From the NCBI GenBank assembly GCA_963662175.1, contig OY759217.1:15440562-15504561 (forward strand): a stretch of DNA of 64,000 nucleotides, read 5' to 3'. Each line of letters starts with the position of its first letter. The stretch's first letter is position 1. The stretch is from Aradus depressus (taxonomy: Eukaryota; Arthropoda; Insecta; Hemiptera; Aradidae). Both the position numbers and the translations under genes were made by a program. Positions 1 to 9,793 of this stretch are shown piece after piece. The notes beneath the pieces were generated by a model. It saw only the letters and a list, made by a program, of their open reading frames with translations, was not told the origin of the DNA and did no database searches.

Positions 1-87
1 ATAAACTAAGGGCCTCGATCTGGTTTCGAACCCACGATCTGGAGCTCAGAATACAAGCACGCATACCACTGAGCTACCGGCGCCCTC
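1..87 (-). mobile_element. SINE-A head, cut by window edge
   Basis: Read on the minus strand this is the tRNA-like head of SINE-A: GGGCGCCGGTAGCTCAGTGG (A box) followed by a slightly mutated B box (GGTTCGAAACC becomes a GTTCGAAACC context). It continues to the left of the window, so its tail and target duplication cannot be seen. Confidence 0.85.
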
Positions 88-179
88 TACAAATAATAAT
101 AATATGTAGGTAATTGATTTTGTAATATATTAATAATTTTAATGTGTGTAATTGTTTAAATCACAGTATTTGGAATTTA

Positions 180-480
180 GAGGTCGGAAAATATAAAATT
201 CCGTCAAAAACTCAAAATCGAATTTGTGACCGATTACATAATTTCCCCTATACTTCGTGTGTCTGTGAAGGAGGTAACTCCCTATAGAATGAATTTATCG
301 ACACGAAATTTCTTATGTGTAACCATAATTCCATAAGAACAGCTATTGATTTTCAGCCAAATGGATAGACTCCTCCCCTTTTTGCATTTCCTCATCACAT
401 TCTTAGAACGGGCTAAACTGTTATCAGAGCGGTGACACTCTTCACTGTTATCAAAACCTTCAATCATCTTCTTTCCTTTA
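180..480. repeat. DR1 dispersed repeat, mixed orientation
   Basis: The right-end motif of DR1 (ACCGATTACATAATTTCCCC, near 231) is followed directly by DR1 in the opposite sense (GAATTTATCGACACGAAATT near 290). The two halves therefore meet head-to-head. No coding sequence is evident. Confidence 0.7.
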
Positions 481-1040
481 AGCTTTAGCCTTCATTTGCT
501 TCTACTTATATTCATTCCTTACTTAATTTCTTTTTTTTTCTATACTCATCCCTCTTACATTTATTTACCTAAATTCTTTTACCCATTTACATTTATTTCC
601 AAATTCATCCGTCCTTTAATATAACGTTCTGCTTCCCTCGTCACCTCTTGAAAGGCAGGCAGGCACCCATGACCATATCAGTTGGATCGTCTCAAACCAA
701 TATAAAAAAAGAGAAGTATCTTATCTGTTGATCGAGCGAGAATCATGAAATGATAATGGGATGGTAACCTCTGAAAAAGCTGTCCTAAATGTCACGTTTG
801 ACAAGTTTTTTTTTTTAAATATTTACGAAGCTCATATTTTTCCGCCACGTGGAATAATATATTTAATTTGTATAAAATGACAGAGGAGATTTTTAAATGG
901 TTAACCTTGGAAATCTGATACGTAATATGAATTGCACAACGATCCCAGCCAGCTCCGCTAACCCATCATACTAATGTATCTTCTTAATCATTTAGTTTTT
1001 GTTTGTTATTTCATTACACTTATGTTTTTATTGGGACTAG
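481..1040. other. AT-rich stretch, nothing recognised
   Basis: Pyrimidine-rich then AT-rich DNA without a recognisable gene, tRNA or repeat boundary. A GGCAGGCAGGCA run lies near 653. Confidence 0.5.
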
Positions 1041-1485
1041 CCTAAATACATCTCCAGAATGAAGCGACATGCAGAAAGACTCCTTGGGGAGTACCGGTGT
1101 GGCTTTAGGGCGGGCAGATCAACGGTGGACAACGTGTTTTCCTTAAGGCAGATGCTCGAGAAAAGCAATGAGTATAACGTCCGTCTTCACCACTTATTCA
1201 TTGATTTTAAACAGGCCTATGACCGGGTAAAGAGAGATGAGCTGCTAAATGACCTGATAAGGCTGGGAATTGCAGGGAAATTGGTTAGACTTGTAAGAAT
1301 GACTCTGGGGGGCTCAAAGTGTCGGGTGAAGCTGCAAAATAAGACGTATGAGCAGTTTGAGGTGAGCAATGGACAGACAGGGAGACCCAATCTCACCTGT
1401 TCTGTTCAACCTGACTCAAGAAAGAGCTGCTAGGGGCATTCGGACAAATCCGGGAGGGAGAAGGTTTTGGATCGAGACGAATGGA
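1041..1485 (+). pseudogene. non-LTR retrotransposon reverse transcriptase fragment
   Basis: The translation shows classic non-LTR reverse transcriptase blocks in order: GFRAGRSTVDNVF (about 1096-1137), then FIDFKQAYDRV (about 1198-1230, the first catalytic Asp block), then in a shifted frame from 1375 RQGDPISPVLFNL. The two frames meet at about 1373-1375 (after the codons for SNG), so a one-base frameshift breaks the ORF; restoring the frame is not needed to see the family. The YADD box is not present, so the fragment stops before the core catalytic pair. It is a dead, 5'- and 3'-truncated LINE piece. The exact clade is not certain. Confidence 0.85.
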
Positions 1486-1524
1486 GGGGGATCGTGACGG
1501 AGGCCCGGGTTCTTTCAGGACCGT

Positions 1525-1571
1525 ATCGAATAGGCGATATGACCTCGTAGTTAAAGCCCGGGCATGAGTGC
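1525..1571 (+). mobile_element. SINE-A tail fragment
   Basis: Contains TAGGCGATATGACCTCGTAG and AAAGCCCGGGCATGAGT, the 3' third of SINE-A. It abuts LINE pieces on both sides, which lie in opposite orientations. Confidence 0.75.
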
Positions 1572-1740
1572 AAGCGGTGATGGTATCCTATAGCATCACC
1601 TCCATGTTTCCACAGCTCAGAAGGGATACCATCCACGCCAGGGGCCTTGTTGTTTTTAAGCTTATAGATTATTTCTCTATTATCTTCCTTTTCAGGCTGG
1701 ATTTCCTCTTCGTCTGCTGTCTCATCGTTGTAAGTCCCTC
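1572..1740 (-). pseudogene. LINE linker fragment between endonuclease and RT
   Basis: Minus-strand translation reads EIIYKLKNNKAPGVDGIP then SELWKHGGDA, matching the conserved LKNNKAPG-DGIP-EL-KHGG segment that lies between the endonuclease and reverse transcriptase domains of many insect non-LTR retrotransposons. It is short, has no ends, and lies in the opposite sense to the RT fragment at 1041-1485, although it could come from the same family. This suggests a local inversion or two independent insertions. Confidence 0.75.
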
Positions 1741-1741
1741 T

Positions 1742-1906
1742 GGTCTACCCAGGTTTATTCACGTAAGATAGGGGGTCTTTAACGAGTACCTGATGTACAG
1801 GCTCGTGACCATTGCTTAACGTCCCATCCGACGTGCTCAAGGTTGTTGCACCTCAAAAACGTAAGGGCCGCGGCCAGCTTTCGAATCCACTTTTTTGAGC
1901 TCAGCA
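1742..1906 (-). mobile_element. degenerate SINE-A copy
   Basis: Minus strand retains the B-box region (TTCGAAAGCTGGCC context) and the middle block (ACTCGTTAAAGACCCCCTAT), with several deletions. The A-box end is lost near 1906. Confidence 0.65.
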
Positions 1907-1986
1907 ATACCTCCTTACAGTAGGATATTGATACTTCACATTTTTTGCAGAGGTAGGTATTGGGAAACTCTTGATAAAATATGGTC

Positions 1987-2140
1987 TCATTTACAAAATA
2001 TATAATTTAATATATGGGAGTACTTTCGGTATTGCTACCATCTTCAGCCACGACTTAACGAATACTGTATTTGCTAAGTTCTACCACTGTTTGTTTTGTT
2101 CTTCTACTCCCATTTATTATATAAACTTTGTGAAATGAAA
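1987..2140. mobile_element. fold-back element with hammerhead-like core
   Basis: Inverted arms: TTTACAAAATATATAATTTA with ATATGGGAGTAC on the left, and ACTCCCATTTATTATATAAA with CTTTGTGAAATG on the right. On the minus strand, 2047-2024 reads CTGAAGA, then TGGTAGCAATACC (a GGTA/TACC stem closed by a GCAA tetraloop), then GAAA. That matches the conserved parts of a hammerhead core. Stems I and III were not proven. A relative of one arm lies at 11563-11600. Confidence 0.6.
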
Positions 2141-2955
2141 AATATTTTTAAAAAACAAGTTTTTCTTTATTTTGTAGTGTAGGATACTTTTAGTGTGTGG
2201 AGGGAGTGCTCAGTTAAGGCTAGTTTTCGACATAGTTGGCCCTGTGACAGACCTAAAAGTGGAATCATCTGTTTGTTTTAGTTCTCTGAGATTTTATTGG
2301 TTGGTTGTCACTGTTTGCATAATGTTGAATATTTCTAGACCTGATTGGTACACAAATTGGCTAATCTTTGTTAAAACGCATGTTTGGCAACACTTTTCAA
2401 GGCAAAATATACCTACATACATACTACCCACCTAAGTAATTATGAAATGGTTAATGTTTTGAACAGATTGATAAGTAAATAAGAGGATATTATTGATTAA
2501 ACGTTTGTTGCATATTTGTTGTAATTCCAAATTTGCAATAGCTATTAATAAAGCAGGGTTGAAAGATGCCATGTAGGAATTAAACCTAACAAAAAAAAAT
2601 GTGTGAGTGACGCGGTAGTTGATGCTTTACATCTGCTTTAGTTTCAAAAATTTGCTGCCGTGCACTGATTTTGATTAAAATTTGTTTTATAATGTTACAA
2701 TGAGAAAAGTAGTATGAGGAATTAAACTTTCAAATGTATTGTTCTTCAATTTCTTTTATACATAAAATTATAGGTTTAAATAACTATATTTTTTTAGATT
2801 TACGCTGCTATATCATTTTCTTTCATCACAAAGTTTGTTTATTGGGACAAATTGAACCTATCGAAGCATCTTAACCTGAAAGTTTCTTTATATTTTGTAA
2901 TATTGATATTTCAGTTAAATTCACTACAACTGTAAAAATTATCAATAATGTTGTA
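2141..2955. other. AT-rich, no gene recognised
   Basis: An 80-codon open frame starts at 2193 but shows no familiar domain and sits in low-complexity AT-rich DNA. I see no tRNA, repeat terminus or splice-linked ORF. Confidence 0.5.
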
Positions 2956-3790
2956 AAAATACATTCCCCTCCAGTTCCTTGCTAGGTCGATGAGACTCCC
3001 TTCCCTTCATCCGATTTTGTTGAAAATAAATAGGTGCTGTCATTAAGGGTTTTGAATTTAAAAACAGTTTCATGTCGATACATTTACTACATTGGCTGTT
3101 ATTCGGGTTTTTGAGTTGAGCCTTCTGATCCCCTTCCTTTCTGCCGATTCCGCTGAAAATTAATAAGTGTCGACCTTATGGGATTTCGAACTCACATATG
3201 AAATTTTGTGCAGAAACATTCATTACAACGACAGTTATTAGAGTATTTGAGTTAAGCCTCTCCTCTAATCCCCCCTCCCCTTTGACCGATTTGGCTTAAA
3301 ATCGATAGGCTGTGTCCTTACGGGGTTTTGATCACACATATAAAATTTCATGTCGATACATTCATTCTATCGGCAGGTATTAGAGTTCTTATATTAACCC
3401 TCTCTCCTAATCCCCCTTCCCTTTGGTCGATTTGGCTGAAAATAATAATAGTTGTCATTGTTAGAGAGTTATGGGTTCACATATAAAATTTCGCGTCGAT
3501 ACTTTTATTCTATCGGGAGTTATCTTGTTCCTCGACAGACAGACTTTTTTTTTTCATGTTTGGAATCTAGAGCCGATTCAGTTGAAAATTAGTAACAGTC
3601 GTCCTTATGTCATTTTTGTGTTAAGCCCTCTCTAATCCCTCCCACTTTCCCCGGACTAATATATCTTCGATACATTCTTTACATCGATAGTTATTAGAGT
3701 TTTAAGCCCCTCCCTCTAGTCCCCTCTTCCTCTTTGGCCGATTTCACTGTAAATCAATAGGCGTTGTCTTTACGGGGTTCTGGTTTCTAT
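2956..3790 (+). repeat. DR1 with internal tandem modules
   Basis: Four to five successive modules of about 135-145 bp, each with a TCGATACATTCATT-like box, an ATCGGCAGTTATTAGAG-like box, a run of CCCCTTCCCTTT, and CGATTTGGCTGAAAAT. Module starts fall near 3075, 3219, 3355 and 3497. The array shows that DR1 is built from a tandem unit rather than one fixed consensus. A CAGACAGAC tract follows at 3536. Confidence 0.75.
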
Positions 3791-3965
3791 CGGGAATCAT
3801 CGTATTCACAGGCTCCAGGGAAGGGGGCTCAACTCAAAAACCCTAAAAACTGTCGATGAAACACATTGACACGAAGGTTTGTATGAGGATTCGGAAGTCC
3901 CTGAATAAGAATAAAGTCCTTTCGGGAGAGCAAAAACTTAGTTGAATAATTCGGGCTGGGGATGG
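3791..3965 (-). repeat. DR1 in inverted orientation
   Basis: Continues from the plus-strand array but reversed: CTGTCGATGAAACACATTGA, TATGAGGATTCGGAAGTCCC and GGGAGAGCAAAAACTTAGTT. This gives a head-to-head DR1 arrangement with its turn near 3790-3800. Confidence 0.65.
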
Positions 3966-4897
3966 CCGGTTTCCCCATTCATAAGTAAACCTACAGAGCC
4001 CTTATCTGTGAAATAAGACATGGGAATCGAGCCCTCCTCCCCGGCAAAAGTATGTCATCCTCAAAACGTTCTGTCAAAATTCCTGCTAGATGTCAGATCC
4101 AAGAATCCTCCTAACTATACAGCAGGGTGCTACACCATTGATAAGCCATTTTGCGCGTTAGACCCATATTAAAGAGAACATGTTCACCCTTATTTACTAA
4201 AATATTTGCGGTAGTGCATAACTACTACATGTTTTAAAAAAACGCAGGTGGATATACCATTCAGATACTGCTCAGAGCCCACCCTCATCCGGCAGTCAGA
4301 TGCAGTTGAGACTCGATGAGCAGACTGATGCAGTACTATCAGACGATGGACAGTGCGGCTGCTCTGTAGACGTGGCGGCGGTATGACCCCCAAACTGCCT
4401 CCCACTCAGGTGTTGGCTAAGTGAGGAGCGTTACGCAAGGGCCGGGGCCCCCAACATCTTGGTCTCTACAAGGCCAGCCTCACCTCACCAAACCTCTTCC
4501 CTCCATCACTCATCTTCCAGAGTCCCCACCATCCAGTCCAATCTCTTCCTTGTACACAAAAAATTAAATCAATAATAGGCGGCCAAAAAAAAAAAAAAAA
4601 AATCCTATCATTAGTTATTATTAGAATAATCATTGATAGTTTCCTAGTTGTTAGTAGGTGTGATGACCTCGAGACATCCTGATTGGCAGAGTTCCTGTAT
4701 TTTCGAACTAGCCACAACTGACCCTAGTGTCTAACAACTAGCAGCTCGTGTGTGAACGTTCAAGGATGTCATAAATTGGCGTGGGAGGAAAGCCACCTAA
4801 TAGCGACTCAATAATCAAAAAATAAGATAAATGTTGCTTTGTTCTGGAAAATGAAGTGAAAAATAGTAACAAAAGAAGAAAATTCAAAAGAGTGACC
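3966..4897. other. no repeat or gene recognised
   Basis: Mixed-composition DNA with a GC-richer patch at 4260-4540 and an A17 run near 4585. Short open frames have no recognisable content. The 3' end may hold the promoter of the weak exon candidate that starts at 4898. Confidence 0.4.
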
Positions 4898-4988
4898 ATG
4901 AATTATAGATTCAAAGATTATGAAGACAGGGAGCCGTGCAGCATCCTCATTATAGACGAAACTCCCAAAGAACGACAACTTGCAAGAA
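4898..4988 (+). CDS. candidate first coding exon, unrecognised
   Basis: An ATG in a good context (GACCATG) opens a 30-codon frame, MNYRFKDYEDREPC... ending in ERQLAR, and runs into a splice-donor-like GAA|GTGAGT at 4989. The composition (acidic and basic residues, few low-complexity runs) looks more like protein than the flanking DNA does. Without splicing, the frame meets a stop near 5009. I do not recognise the peptide, and no partner exon was found. It may be chance. Confidence 0.25.
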
Positions 4989-5247
4989 GTGAGTTGTGTT
5001 CTATTTAGCGAATGATGTCATTATGTTGTAATACCAAATGTGAGCAACAAATTAGATAAGGAGGTTGAGAAATTGAATAAATTACTTCAAGTTGACTGAT
5101 AATGTTTACATTATAATCCAAAATAACAATGACCAATTCAATAATTGAAGCGTCCGCTGCATCCGGACTGACACTGCACTTATATGTAGAGACGAACTCG
5201 TATATGTACTATAAATAAAAACAAAAAACTTCTTTAACATTTATATT

Positions 5248-5406
5248 ACATGGTGGCCGTGCGGGCTAAACTCAACCATTGCGGGTTCGAGTCCCGTCCG
5301 GCAATGAGTTTTATTTCGTTGATAGAACTCCCTCCCGGGGCCGTAAATTACCTGATAACACAGTTATATGGCTAATATGCATCGTACATAAGGCCAAAAA
5401 TTGAAA
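5248..5406 (+). mobile_element. SINE-B copy with target duplication
   Basis: A tRNA-like head (GTGCGGGCTAAACTCAACC, then B box GGGTTCGAGTCCCGTCCGGC) is followed by the SINE-B body (CTCCCTCCCGGGGCCGTAAA) and the tail ATGGCTAATATGCATCGTAC. Flanks AACATTTATATT (5236-5247) and AACTTTTATATT (5407-5418) differ at one base and look like a 12-bp target-site duplication. The target is itself a repeat found at 13.57 and 55.6 kb. Confidence 0.75.
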
Positions 5407-5490
5407 AACTTTTATATTGTCTAATTCCACAAAAATATATGTGCCATAATATCATATTATGATATTTAAAACAATAACAACTACAGATGG

Positions 5491-5838
5491 GAGGGCGCCG
5501 GTAGCTCAGTGGTATGCGTGCTTGTCTTCTGACCTCAAGATCGTGGGTTCGAAACCCGACCGAGGCCCTTAGTTTATTTTATCTGGGAGGTAAAATAAAC
5601 TTGAGCACACCGTCCTTCGGATGGGAAGTTAAGCGATGGTCCCGAGCCTGTACGATGTCAGGTACTCGTTAAAGACCCCTGCCCTAGATGAATAAAAATT
5701 TAGGGTAGGCAACATTTAGGACTCCCACAGTAGAGTCAGGCTCATGTCCACCAGAGTGACGAAAGAGCGCCCTGGTAGTAGGCGATATGACCTCGTTGTT
5801 AAAGCCCGGGCATAAGTCATAAAACCTAACCTAACTGT
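5491..5838 (+). mobile_element. SINE-A, complete copy with 12-bp TSD
   Basis: Best reference copy. A box TAGCTCAGTGG at 5502-5512, B box GGTTCGAAACC at 5546-5556, body with a self-complementary TTTATTTTATCTGGGAGGTA segment, then TAGGCGATATGACCTCG and the tail AACCTAACCTAACT. Direct repeats AACTACAGATGG lie immediately outside (5479-5490 and 5839-5850). There is no poly(A); the tail is CCTAA units. RNA polymerase III would be expected to transcribe it. A stray SINE-A tail (minus strand, TTAGGTTAGGTTTTATGA) follows at about 5910-5927. Confidence 0.92.
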
Positions 5839-6251
5839 AACTACAGATGGATGTATGTTACATAAATATGTGAATTGAGTTGTATAATAAAAATGAATAT
5901 AATGAAACATTAGGTTAGGTTTTATGATGAAACATACCTCTCACACCAAAAGAATTCAAGTCTACAGACTTTTTTTTTTACAAAAAAAAAATATATATCT
6001 TTGCCCGCGTGACCTCCTGCACTATGCGGTGGTACTCAGGGGATATTTTTCCCAGACTCTTCATATTTCCTTGTTGTGATGTACCTTCACAGTTAAAAAT
6101 TTCATCATAAATGTAGAAAGAAAAATTAATACAATCAAATCAAAATAAACTGGCCCCCATTTCAAAAAAAAGTTTTACAATTTTTACAGAGCATATGAAC
6201 AAATAGTTCACTTATGCATTATAGACTTCCTGTGGTCAAGGATAAATTGTT

Positions 6252-6462
6252 GGTTAATTCCGGCATTTCTTCCAGAGGTGTCTTCTTATTCTTTTTTCCG
6301 ACAATATTTCGGGACTCTTACAAGTCCCTTCTTCCGGTCACTATGAGGTTCATGACTTGTAAGAGTCCCGAAATATTGTCGGAAAAAAGAATAAGAAGAC
6401 ACCTCTGGAAGAAATGCCGGAATTAACCAACAATGTAACATCCCAGAGAAGTTTAAGAAACA
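6252..6462 (+). mobile_element. hairpin retroelement, copy 1
   Basis: Two perfectly complementary 81-nt arms (6246-6326 and 6354-6434) are separated by 27 nt. A one-sided tail follows (TGTAACATCCCAGAGAAGTT to AAGAAACAC). The flanks CAAGGATAAATTGTT (6237-6251) and CAAGGGTAAATTGTT (6463-6477) form a 15-bp duplication with one mismatch. On the minus strand, 6338-6307 reads GGAAGAA, GGGACT-loop-AGTCCC, GAAA, a decayed hammerhead-like core. A second copy is at 11920-12140. Confidence 0.8.
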
Positions 6463-6799
6463 CAAGGGTAAATTGTTATAATTCTTCTGTTCTGTAGGTA
6501 GGTAGATAAACCAGGAATAGATATAAGAAAGATAGACCTGGGAGGCAGTGCGTGAGTTATGCGCGGGAGTGGGTGATTGTGAAAGTAAAGCCGCCATTTT
6601 TATCACATGAGATATAATATCTGGTCTCGTGCATACCTAATGAAGGGCATCTGCATTCTTGCTTCCACATATCTTAAATATAGATAAAAACTAGCTGTAA
6701 TTCCCGGGCGCTATAAAACTATAGGCAAGTCCAAGATGTATTATTAAGTTCCTGTTCACCGTTATAGTCACCCAGACTATAGGTTCGCTGAGGGCTCTG

Positions 6800-7016
6800 G
6801 TAGTCTTCTGAGTTCAAGATCGTGTGTTCGAAACCCGGCCGAGGCCCTTAGGTTTTTTTTTACCTGGGAGGTGAAAAAACCTTGAGCACCCCTTACTTCG
6901 GATGGGACGTGAGGCAATGTCCCGAGCTTGTACGATGTCAGCTACTCGTTGAAGACACCTTAGGTGAATAAACCTAAATTCGCAAAAATTAGGACTACCA
7001 CAGTAGAGCTCAACTA
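6800..7016 (+). mobile_element. SINE-A, 5'-truncated copy
   Basis: Starts at TCTTCTGAGTTCAAGATCGT, so the A box is lost. The B box (GTTCGAAACCC) and the body to the ACTACCACAGTAGAG block are retained. The preceding 6480-6799 shows nothing recognisable. Confidence 0.8.
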
Positions 7017-7684
7017 TACGTGCCTGCACACACATCTTTGATAAGAGCAAAAACTCGTCTGAAAATAAACTCCTGGAGACTGTTATACAGGGCAGGTTAA
7101 GCAACAATCCATTTATACGAAATTAATTTTAATCAAATTTGAATTGTCTACTTCCATGTGATCTCTGCAAGAATGCAGATGCTTAACTAAAGAAGAAATC
7201 ATGGTAAGATGTATACGTTTTGGCAAAGAAATCATAGAAAGCAAATCAGGTGAAGTAAGATGTGTATATTTTGGCCAAGAGCTCATTGAAAATTTTAAGT
7301 AGTTTATCTAATCGGGGAATAGATGACGAAATCATTTAAACCAATTCAGCTGTTCAAAAATAAAGTGGTATGTCAAAAAGCAATGTATCTCTCTTATTTT
7401 TTTGTTTTTACATATATACGTATGAATAACATCGTGTTAAAAAATCTAATTTTTCAGAAGGGGAAACATTTTTTTAACGATTTTTCAATTGAAAAAAACT
7501 ATTTTGATAAGATTATTAAACATTCATTTTACTTAGGGATTTACAAACGAGATTACTTTTTAATATTCCGGGGTTAAACACAGAAGATGAAGAAAGATGA
7601 TCTAAGAGAAATTTTTCATCTTAATGTATTTACTTCTCCATCTATACGATATATAGAGAAAATTATGTAATCTAATTGAAATTC
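7017..7684. other. AT-rich, no gene recognised
   Basis: An 84-codon open frame at 7323-7577 is rich in Phe, Lys, Ile and Tyr as expected from AT-rich noise. No repeat family border was seen. Confidence 0.45.
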
Positions 7685-7900
7685 CCCAGCGAATTATTCA
7701 GTTTTTGCTCTCCATATGAAACTAACCTAAGCTAAAGTTGGCTTACACAGGGACTTCTGAATCTACATACTAAATTAGAAGCGCAAATTCAAGTCAACTA
7801 TTTATTTTCAGCCCAAACGGTAATTAATTTTGAAGGGAGAGCGAACACTTGATTGATTAATTCGTGCTGGGGAAGTACTTTCCCGGTGATTCACCTACTA
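7685..7900. repeat. DR1 fold-back pair
   Basis: Left half plus sense (TCCCCAGCGAATTATTCAG, TTTTTGCTCTCC), right half minus sense (GGGAGAGCGAACACTTGATT, TGGGGAAGTACTTTCCCGG). The turn lies near 7780. Confidence 0.7.
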
Positions 7901-7959
7901 CTTTTTTTAATGTCTTATATGCTTATAGTATAAGAAAGTATTGTAATCGTGCAAAAAAA

Positions 7960-8345
7960 AGAGATGGAGTTTCCTACGAGTTTTGAACTTAGTGAGCGCT
8001 CCAACTCAGAAACGATTATAGCAATGAACTTTGAAATGAAGATATCAAATGACAAAACGTAGATCTGATAAGATTTTGGCCGAAATCACACAAAAATTGA
8101 GACCACTTTACTTCAGGGCCTAAGTACATTTGAGAAAATACCGCTTATGTTTATGATGTAATTAAAAATCTTTTCAAATAAAAGTTTTAGAGAAAACTAA
8201 AAGATACATTTTCTATACAATATTTATTTTTGAAAATCACTCGATTTTTGAGATATGTGCCAAAAACCGTCTTGAAATGACATTTTGAAACTAGAGGTTT
8301 GCTTGATTTATGCCAAAACTGTTGGCCCTATCGAAAAGTTGGACA
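7960..8345 (+). repeat. DR2 dispersed repeat, copy 1
   Basis: Shares ordered blocks with 10960-11420: GAAATGAAGATATCAAATGA, TTTTGGCCGAAATC, CTACTTTACTTC-like, GGGCCTAAGTA, TTGCTTGATTTATGCC and a final TCGAAAAGTTGG. No coding potential was seen. Confidence 0.65.
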
Positions 8346-8408
8346 GAACACGAAACGAACTTCTCTAGAATACCAGTTAGGAATATTAAGGATAAAGCTA
8401 TCAAAGGA

Positions 8409-8719
8409 GAGGGCGCCAGTGTCTCAGAGGTAGCGTACTTGCCTTTGAGCTCAAGATCGCTGGTTCGAAACCCGACCGAGACCCTTAGGCTTTTTATCTG
8501 GGAGGTGAACAAACCTTCAGCAGGCCGTCCTTTGGATGGGACGTTAAGCGATGGTCCCGAGTATGTAAGATGTCAGGAACTCGTTAAAGACCCCTTATCC
8601 TAGTTGAATAAACTTGGGTAGGCAAATTTTGGACTTCAAGTAAAGTCAGGCTCATGTCCACCAGAGCGACGAATCGAGTGATATGGTCCCGTAGTTAAAG
8701 CCCGGGCATGAGCGACAAC
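8409..8719 (+). mobile_element. SINE-A, diverged full-length-like copy
   Basis: GAGGGCGCCAGTGTCTCAGA at the head, B box GGTTCGAAACC, and a tail block ending GCCCGGGCATGAGCGACAAC. The second subtype (TTAGGCTTTTTATCTGGGAG) differs from the TTTATTTTATCTGGG subtype. No CCTAA tail and no target duplication were found, consistent with an older insertion. Confidence 0.85.
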
Positions 8720-9044
8720 ATCTAAAGCCCCCAATACACACCTGAAGCTAGATACATACTTGACCCCCGCTTCTCACCATTAATCTAGTTACAGAAGGAC
8801 TAGTGCCCATATTAGCAGACTAACTGCTGTTGGAGGGAGCACTGACGACATGGTCTGGTGTTACAACAGTCATATCAATGCTAACTGGTGTAGTTTTGTC
8901 AATACTTCTGTTGTAATACCCACTCCCTTGTCCCATTCATGCTCTTTGCCTGTCTCTCTGCCTCATCTTTACAACTAGTACTATCTTTGATATTTCTTCT
9001 AACTAATACTTTTTCCTTCCCCAGCTATGCAAAGTACAAGTAAT
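8720..9044. other. no gene recognised
   Basis: Moderately CT-rich sequence. Nothing with repeat ends or a useful open frame. Confidence 0.45.
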
Positions 9045-9195
9045 ATATAATCGGTCAGAAATTCAATGTTAAGTTTTCACCGGAATTTCATCTTTTTTGC
9101 ACTCCTGATTACAGAAATGAACAAAAAAACCTGTCAGTCTGTGTGTCTGCGAACACGATAACTCTCGATGTAGGTAATGAATGTATCGACATGGA

Positions 9196-9348
9196 GGAAT
9201 AGATAATTAAATACACAATTTCTTTGTCAAATTTCACTATATATAATAGAATAATAAATATATATAGTGAAGTTTGACAAAGAAATTGTGTATTTAATTA
9301 TCTATTCCTAGAATTGAGCTTCACAAAGTAAATCTGGAAACCATAAAT
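9196..9348 (+). mobile_element. hairpin retroelement, short copy
   Basis: Arms GAATAGATAATTAAATACAC and CAATTTCTTTGTCAAATTTC pair with GAAGTTTGACAAAGAAATTG and TGTATTTAATTATCTATTC. The one-sided tail is AGCTTCACAAAGTAAATCTG then GAAACCATAAA. TATCGACATGGA occurs at 9184-9195 and 9349-9360, a 12-bp target-site duplication. The tail is shared with the larger element at 41348-42371. This copy lacks the region that carries the hammerhead-like core there. Confidence 0.75.
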
Positions 9349-9487
9349 TATCGACATGGAATTTCATATGTGAATCCAAAACACCGTAGGGACAGCTACT
9401 TATTTTTCGCGAAATCGGTAGAAGCGAAGGGATGAGGGAGAGGAGGGAGGCTAAGCTCAAAACTAATAACTGTCGATATAATGAATG

Positions 9488-9793
9488 ATGATTCGTCAGA
9501 CAGGATCGTACCTGGGACTGGACCTGCCGGGACTGACGACAGAGGCTGGCTACCTGGCTTTGGGTCGGTTCGTCTCCTCCTGGCGGAGAATCAAGAAAGC
9601 CTACTAACCCGGTGCCGGGGGCCCCACCGACCACCGACAGGCGTGCGGCGGCTGCCCCCGGCTCCGGGACACACAAGCAGAACAGAACCCCCGAAAAGAT
9701 CCCGAGATCACTCGGCGTAAAGAGCCGGAAGAACATAGGGTGATGTGACCGACCTCCTAAAGGGTCAGGAGCACCCAAAAAAAAAAAAAAAAG
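9488..9793 (+). mobile_element. 5'-truncated LINE 3' end with poly(A)
   Basis: A GC-rich island in AT-rich DNA. From 9500 the frame reads GSYLGLDLPGL...GRFVSSWRRIKKAY then TAA at 9605-9607. It aligns with the peptide SYLGLDLRQM...SRFVSSWREQKQALY at 36.36-36.45 kb, so both are C-termini of one LINE group (R1/LOA-like from the AEHVVLECP motif in the other copy). A 3' UTR and about 16 A follow (to 9792). ATAATGAATG at 9478-9487 and 9794-9803 is the target duplication. The clean tail and TSD suggest a recent event. Confidence 0.8.

Noticed and set aside
5491..5562. Functional tRNA genes at SINE heads
   Set aside because: A and B boxes are present, but the heads continue into SINE bodies, lack an acceptor-stem 3' strand, and are surrounded by TSDs.
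9481..9720. 79-codon plus ORF and 156-codon minus ORF in the GC-rich island
   Set aside because: The homologous LINE frame is a different one (starting at 9500, stop at 9605); the others are GC-rich shadows.
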